From Bifidobacteriaceae bacterium NR021 (GTDB lineage Bacteria; Actinomycetota; Actinomycetes; Actinomycetales; Bifidobacteriaceae), in the NCBI GenBank assembly GCA_003585845.1, contig NQOP01000002.1, positions 238,184 through 255,782 on the forward strand: a DNA stretch of 17,599 nucleotides, in the 5' to 3' direction. The notes under the pieces are model-generated. The model searched no databases. It saw only the letters and a list, made by a program, of their open reading frames with translations, and was not told where the DNA came from. The translations under genes were made by a program, and so were the position numbers. Shown here piece after piece: positions 13,894 to 17,599 of this stretch (position 1 is its first letter; every line of letters starts with the position of its first letter).

Positions 13894-15426
13894 ATGATTG
13901 ACTTTAGCGAATGGGTGTCTGTTGCTTCGCAAATGACAAATCGCTCGCTTGCTGGATCGCGCGTGCTTGTTGACGATACTGCAGAAAATAATACTTACGA
14001 TAGTGCTGAAAATAATACTAAAAATAACAACAAAAATATTGAGAAATTCCTAAAAAGCTCACAGTCCTGGGGAATAATTCCTACAACCTGCAAAAAAGAT
14101 GCAGATTTTGACGCCACACAATCATTAGAAAACCTAAAAAACACTACTATTAACGCCCCTAGCTTAAGCGGAAAAGACGCAATCGACTACGCGCAAAAAC
14201 ACATGCCCGTGATGCAAACACTTCTTAGCGAATTGCGAAAAAAAGAACTTGACTTGCAAGGAGTCAGAATAGCTGTTTGCCTTGTGTTGGAGCCAAAAAC
14301 AGCTGTGTTACTTAGGGAATTACACGCTTATGGAGCAACAGTTGGCGTTTTTTGCGCACCAGACGAAACGGATCAGCGAGTAGCAGATCAGCTTAAAAAA
14401 GAAGGAATTGTAGTACAAGCAAATCGCAGTTGGACACCTGCACAAACACACGAAGGCGCACTAAAACTCTTAGACGAAATACAGCCAAACATAATCATTG
14501 ACGACGGAGCTAGTTTTGCACGACTGGCAAGCTTAGAGCGCCCGCAAATCGCCGAAAAACTAATAGGAGTTGCGGAAGAAACAACAAGCGGAGTGCGCGC
14601 TTTCGAAGCAATGCAAGAAGCTGGCCAGCTAAACTACCCAGTAATCGCAGTAAACAACAGCGCCTTAAAAACCGACTTTGACAACCGGCACGGGACTGGC
14701 GAAACATGCGTTACAACAATGCAGAAAATTCTTGGAAGCGCATGTTTTAGAAACGCTAAAGTTACGGTAGTTGGGTATGGCCCGGTTGGTCGCGGTTTTG
14801 CATTAAGAATACGCGCTCTCGGCGCTAACGTTACTATTTGCGACACAAATCCAGTTCAATCTTTGCGCGCAGTATTCGACGGATTTGAAGCTAAAAACCT
14901 TGAATGCGCTGTTACTTCAAGCACAATGATTGTTTCGGCAACTGGAGTTCGTCACACTATAACTTTGCAACACATGCAAAAAATGCAAGAAAATGCGATT
15001 TTGGCAGTTATTGGCGGAATCGCAAACGAAATTGCGCTAGACGAAATACGCGATTTTAAGCCAATTGTTGGAACATCGCAAAGGCAAATTCAGGTTCCGA
15101 ACGGCCCACAAATCACACTGATAAGCGAAGGCGACGGAACCAACTACACTACTGGAGGCGGAAATCCGATTGAAATAATGGACTTTAGTTTTGCAGTTCA
15201 GGTGAGCGCAGTTGCATATTTACTAGAGCACAATGGGAAAAATGCAAACAAAAGCAATAACGGGAAAAATCGCCTTAATGCTGGAATCTACCAGCTACCC
15301 GAAGCTTCCGATAACCAAATAGCGAGTATTGCATTAGAAAAACGAGGTTACAGCGCGAGTGAAGCTAATAAAAACAACGGCTACAGATGGGATTTAACGC
15401 GATTTGCAGAAGAAGAATCAAATTAA
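13894..15426 (+). CDS. Divergent S-adenosylhomocysteine-hydrolase-family protein lacking canonical catalytic His residues
   Basis: 510 aa. The SAHH fold is recognisable: the IAVCLVLEPKTAVLLREL segment (127-144), IIDDGASF (201-208), EETTSGV (228-234), Lys259/Asp263 in NNSALKTDFDN, the NAD-binding GYGPVGRG (294-301) and a shortened C-terminal tail. Compared from memory with human AHCY, H55 is Val131, T57 is Glu133, E59 is Lys135, H301 of the GHFD motif is Gly375 and H353 is Asn424. The acidic pair near D131, the Glu at E156, K186 and D190 are kept. The Q-D-H of STQDH reads T-D-Q-R. Asn-rich insertions lie at 26-60 and 447-459. It may be an altered-substrate hydrolase (for example of S-inosylhomocysteine) or a non-hydrolytic NAD protein. 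The start is well supported by AGGAG with 6-nt spacing. A deaminase gene follows. Confidence 0.8.
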   Translation: MIDFSEWVSVASQMTNRSLAGSRVLVDDTAENNTYDSAENNTKNNNKNIEKFLKSSQSWGIIPTTCKKDADFDATQSLENLKNTTINAPSLSGKDAIDYAQKHMPVMQTLLSELRKKELDLQGVRIAVCLVLEPKTAVLLRELHAYGATVGVFCAPDETDQRVADQLKKEGIVVQANRSWTPAQTHEGALKLLDEIQPNIIIDDGASFARLASLERPQIAEKLIGVAEETTSGVRAFEAMQEAGQLNYPVIAVNNSALKTDFDNRHGTGETCVTTMQKILGSACFRNAKVTVVGYGPVGRGFALRIRALGANVTICDTNPVQSLRAVFDGFEAKNLECAVTSSTMIVSATGVRHTITLQHMQKMQENAILAVIGGIANEIALDEIRDFKPIVGTSQRQIQVPNGPQITLISEGDGTNYTTGGGNPIEIMDFSFAVQVSAVAYLLEHNGKNANKSNNGKNRLNAGIYQLPEASDNQIASIALEKRGYSASEANKNNGYRWDLTRFAEEESN

Positions 15427-15480
15427 CTAAAATTCAATTAACAAAAGTTCAATTGACTAGAATCTAATTAACAAAAACAT
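15421..15480. repeat. Degenerate 15-bp tandem repeat spanning the SAHH-family stop codon
   Basis: Four 15-bp units starting at 15421, 15436, 15451 and 15466, consensus AATTAACWAAARTTC. The first unit supplies the last Asn codon and the TAA stop. The remaining gap to 15546 is AT-rich, with the AAGGA ribosome site of the next gene at 15537-15541 and no terminator. Confidence 0.75.
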
Positions 15481-15546
15481 AATAAAACTGAGCAATAATA
15501 AAGTAAAACAACGAAATTATTTAATAACAATTCCATAAGGAACACA

Positions 15547-16968
15547 ATGCTTCAAGATCCAATACGCGCACTCGCCCACCCAACGCCACTTAACGAAGTC
15601 ACATTGTATAGCGCAGCGATGGTTATTCCAGTAACAGGACCTATTATTACCGAAGGAGCCGTAGCAGTATCTAACGGACACGTTGTACACGTTGGAACAA
15701 GACAGTGGGTGCTGAACACTCTAAAAGACGAGATGCCAAGCGAATCCTACAAGCAAATGTTCAACAATGAGAAGCATTGGCATGGGCTTATGACACCTGG
15801 CCTTATTAACGCCCACACGCATTTGCAATACACGAATATGGCAAGCGTTGGACTAGGAGAATATCGCAATTTTCACGATTGGGAACAGGGATTCAACGTC
15901 GTATACGACAAGCTCCAAGAAGAAAAGAAACAAAACCCTTCTATAACGCCTTGGAAAACTTCAGCATACGAAGGCGCCAGAATGATGGTTGAAGCTGGCA
16001 CAACTGCTGCAGCCGATATTGTAACCGACATTGAAGCCGTTGGAGCGCTCGCAAGCCAGGGAATGCACGGAATAGCCTACTGGGAAGTAATGGGCTGGAA
16101 AAACGTTGATTGGAAGGAAGAAGGCTACGCTAAGCTGCTTAAAATGCTTGAGCATATGATGAACAATGGAAGCGTGCCAAGCATAGGAATTAGCCCACAC
16201 GCTCCTTACAGCTTAGAAACTGAGCCTTTTGTGGACTTGCCGGATATTGCAAGACAGCTGAACATGCGATTGCATATACACTTGGCCGAAACCCCAATGG
16301 AAGCAGGAAATCACGCAGATACTCTGACCACGTATTCAGCTCCAGATTGGAACGCAAACATTTGGACAAGCTACAGCGAGCTGAAAGAGCACGGAATGAC
16401 AGCTTCCGCAATTCAGTTTTTGGATCAGCTTGGCTCTCTTGGGCCAGACGTTCATATTGCGCACGGAGTTTGGGCAGATGGCGAAGATAGAAGGATTTTA
16501 CGTCAGCGTGGAGTTGGAGTTGCGCTTTGCCCAAGATCTAACCGCATTACTGTTACAGAAAGAGACGCACCAATTCGCGACTACATGGAAGAAGGTAATT
16601 TGCTTGCTATTGGCACGGATTCGCTATCTTCTTCACCATCTCTTGACGTTTTGGACGATGCCGCGAAAGTTTACGATTTAGCAACAGCTCAAGGTTATAG
16701 AAAAGATGATTTATCTCATCGAATTATAAGAATGATGACTTTGGGCGGAGCAAGCGTTATGGGCCTACACGTTGGACCACACAGAATTGGTCAGATTAAC
16801 GCTGGAGCTACAGCAGATCTTTCTTTCTTTGATATTCAAACCGATACGGATTCTCCTCAAGGAATTGAGGAAACTTTGCACAATTTTGTTCGCCACGGTG
16901 CCGGTAGTGCGAAGGCTACCGTTATTTCTGGAAATCTTGCTTATAACGACGGCGCATTTGCAAAGTAG
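15547..16968 (+). CDS. Amidohydrolase of the MTA/SAH deaminase (ATZ/TRZ) type
   Basis: 473 aa, metal-dependent amidohydrolase with a TIM-barrel catalytic domain. Metal and active-site motifs: His90-x-His92 in PGLINAHTHLQ, His218 in SPHAPYS, His245 and Glu248 in HIHLAET, His306 in HIAHGVWAD, CPRSN at 328-332 and Asp358 in IGTDSLSS. This is the full set expected for MTA/SAH deaminases such as Thermotoga TM0936, which turn S-adenosylhomocysteine into S-inosylhomocysteine, or methylthioadenosine into methylthioinosine. N- and C-terminal beta segments form the usual composite sandwich domain. The start has AAGGA 5 nt upstream. The SAHH-family neighbour supports a SAH/adenosine substrate; guanine, triazine or aminofutalosine deamination are alternatives that sequence alone cannot exclude. 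Confidence 0.85.
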   Translation: MLQDPIRALAHPTPLNEVTLYSAAMVIPVTGPIITEGAVAVSNGHVVHVGTRQWVLNTLKDEMPSESYKQMFNNEKHWHGLMTPGLINAHTHLQYTNMASVGLGEYRNFHDWEQGFNVVYDKLQEEKKQNPSITPWKTSAYEGARMMVEAGTTAAADIVTDIEAVGALASQGMHGIAYWEVMGWKNVDWKEEGYAKLLKMLEHMMNNGSVPSIGISPHAPYSLETEPFVDLPDIARQLNMRLHIHLAETPMEAGNHADTLTTYSAPDWNANIWTSYSELKEHGMTASAIQFLDQLGSLGPDVHIAHGVWADGEDRRILRQRGVGVALCPRSNRITVTERDAPIRDYMEEGNLLAIGTDSLSSSPSLDVLDDAAKVYDLATAQGYRKDDLSHRIIRMMTLGGASVMGLHVGPHRIGQINAGATADLSFFDIQTDTDSPQGIEETLHNFVRHGAGSAKATVISGNLAYNDGAFAK

Positions 16969-16987
16969 CGCTTGCAAAGTAGCGCTT
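16960..16987. repeat. 14-bp direct duplication at the amidohydrolase stop
   Basis: GCAAAGTAGCGCTT occurs exactly twice in tandem (16960-16973 and 16974-16987). The first copy contains the TAG stop. It looks like a recent slippage duplication at the gene end. Confidence 0.9.
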
Positions 16988-17079
16988 ACGCGACAATACT
17001 TACAAAATATCGCCTACCAAACACTTACCCAGCAAAACAACAAAATACAAGTCAAATCAAATAAAAATAGGATATTACA

Positions 17080-17599
17080 ATGAGTGTCAGCTTAGAAAAT
17101 ATGAGCGATTACGCAAAGAATCTAGTTAAAGAACTGCACCTAGAAGCCCACCCAGAAGGCGGCTGGTATAACCGCGACTGGCAAGCATCGCAGCTTTACA
17201 ACGAAGCCAACACTGAAAATATTTCAGACGCGAGCGCAATCAATACGAAAGTCGACGAGAACGCTAGTGCAGACGCACCAAGACCATTGGCATCGCTTAT
17301 TTACTTCCTTCTTCCCGCTGGAGATTCAAGCGCATGGCATAAGGTTGACGCAGACGAGATTTGGCTTTGGCACGGACCTGCAAATCTTACGATTGAGCTT
17401 GGAGGATGCGCTAAAAGCCCTTGTGACGAAGCTGATTTGCAGAGATTTACACTTGGAAATAGTGAGAATAGTAAAGGCTTAGAAGTGCGTGGACACCTTG
17501 TGATTCCTGCTGGAACTTGGCAGCGAACAGTTCCTAGCAATGCAGATGTTCTAGTTTCGTGCGTTGTAAGTCCTGGATTTACTTTTAGCGGATTTGATT
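17080..17599 (+). CDS. DUF985 cupin protein (Cupin_5), truncated by the window edge
   Basis: 173 codons are present and the frame is open at the right edge. The DUF985/PF06172 pattern is clear: LVKELHLEAHPEGGWYNR near the N-terminus, LASLIYFLLPAGDSSAWHKV with the cupin His, DEIWLWHGPANLTIEL, and the closing VIPAGTWQRTVP and CVVSPGFTFSGFD. The family forms a beta-barrel; its function is generally unknown and I do not assign one. A low-complexity insertion of about 25 residues (Asn/Ala/Asp/Ser-rich, 40-66) separates the first strand from the IYFLLP strand, longer than in typical members. The start is ATG 17080 with AGGA 7 nt upstream. Judging by family length, only a few residues are missing. 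It lies 111 nt after the deaminase with no terminator, so co-transcription is possible. Confidence 0.9.
   Translation, partial: MSVSLENMSDYAKNLVKELHLEAHPEGGWYNRDWQASQLYNEANTENISDASAINTKVDENASADAPRPLASLIYFLLPAGDSSAWHKVDADEIWLWHGPANLTIELGGCAKSPCDEADLQRFTLGNSENSKGLEVRGHLVIPAGTWQRTVPSNADVLVSCVVSPGFTFSGFD

Overview
The window looks like the chromosome of a low-GC member of the Bifidobacteriaceae, most likely Gardnerella or a close relative. This is inferred from three things: AT-rich composition by eye with a family-typical gene set (glucose-specific phosphoglucomutase, RpiA, RadA), a 29-residue bS22-type ribosomal protein characteristic of actinobacteria, and several genes without a clear Shine-Dalgarno site. 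I see no tRNA, rRNA, CRISPR array, insertion sequence or phage gene. It reads as core chromosome with AT-rich spacers and many small tandem repeats.

Layout. Positions 1-5906 are minus strand: an oligopeptidase B (its last few residues are off the left edge), an App1-type phosphatase, and an L,D-transpeptidase whose stop codon overlaps the phosphatase start (ATGA). A 334-nt divergent region with a 22-bp tandem repeat follows. Next, on the plus strand, come a membrane-anchored diacylglycerol-kinase-type lipid kinase, phosphoglucomutase with a strong terminator, RNase HI with a long unusual tail, and ribose-5-phosphate isomerase A with a strong terminator. Then on the minus strand come bS22 with its own terminator and an unrecognised single-pass membrane protein. 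The right part is plus strand again: radA, a divergent S-adenosylhomocysteine-hydrolase-family protein, an MTA/SAH-deaminase-type amidohydrolase and a DUF985 cupin that runs off the right edge.

How the genes fit together. The left block is envelope oriented: peptidoglycan cross-linking is coupled to a putative lipid phosphatase, and a lipid kinase of opposite chemistry is divergent from them. The middle block is central carbohydrate metabolism (glucose-1-P/glucose-6-P and ribose-5-P/ribulose-5-P). The right block suggests nucleoside-thioether handling: a deaminase that could convert SAH to S-inosylhomocysteine sits beside an SAHH homologue in which, by alignment from memory, three canonical catalytic histidines and the adenine-contacting glutamate are replaced. 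That pair is the best candidate for unusual biology here.

Fine-scale repeats recur at gene edges and inside low-complexity insertions (periods of 12, 14, 15, 16 and 22 bp, plus a 38-bp unit), which points to a slippage-prone genome.
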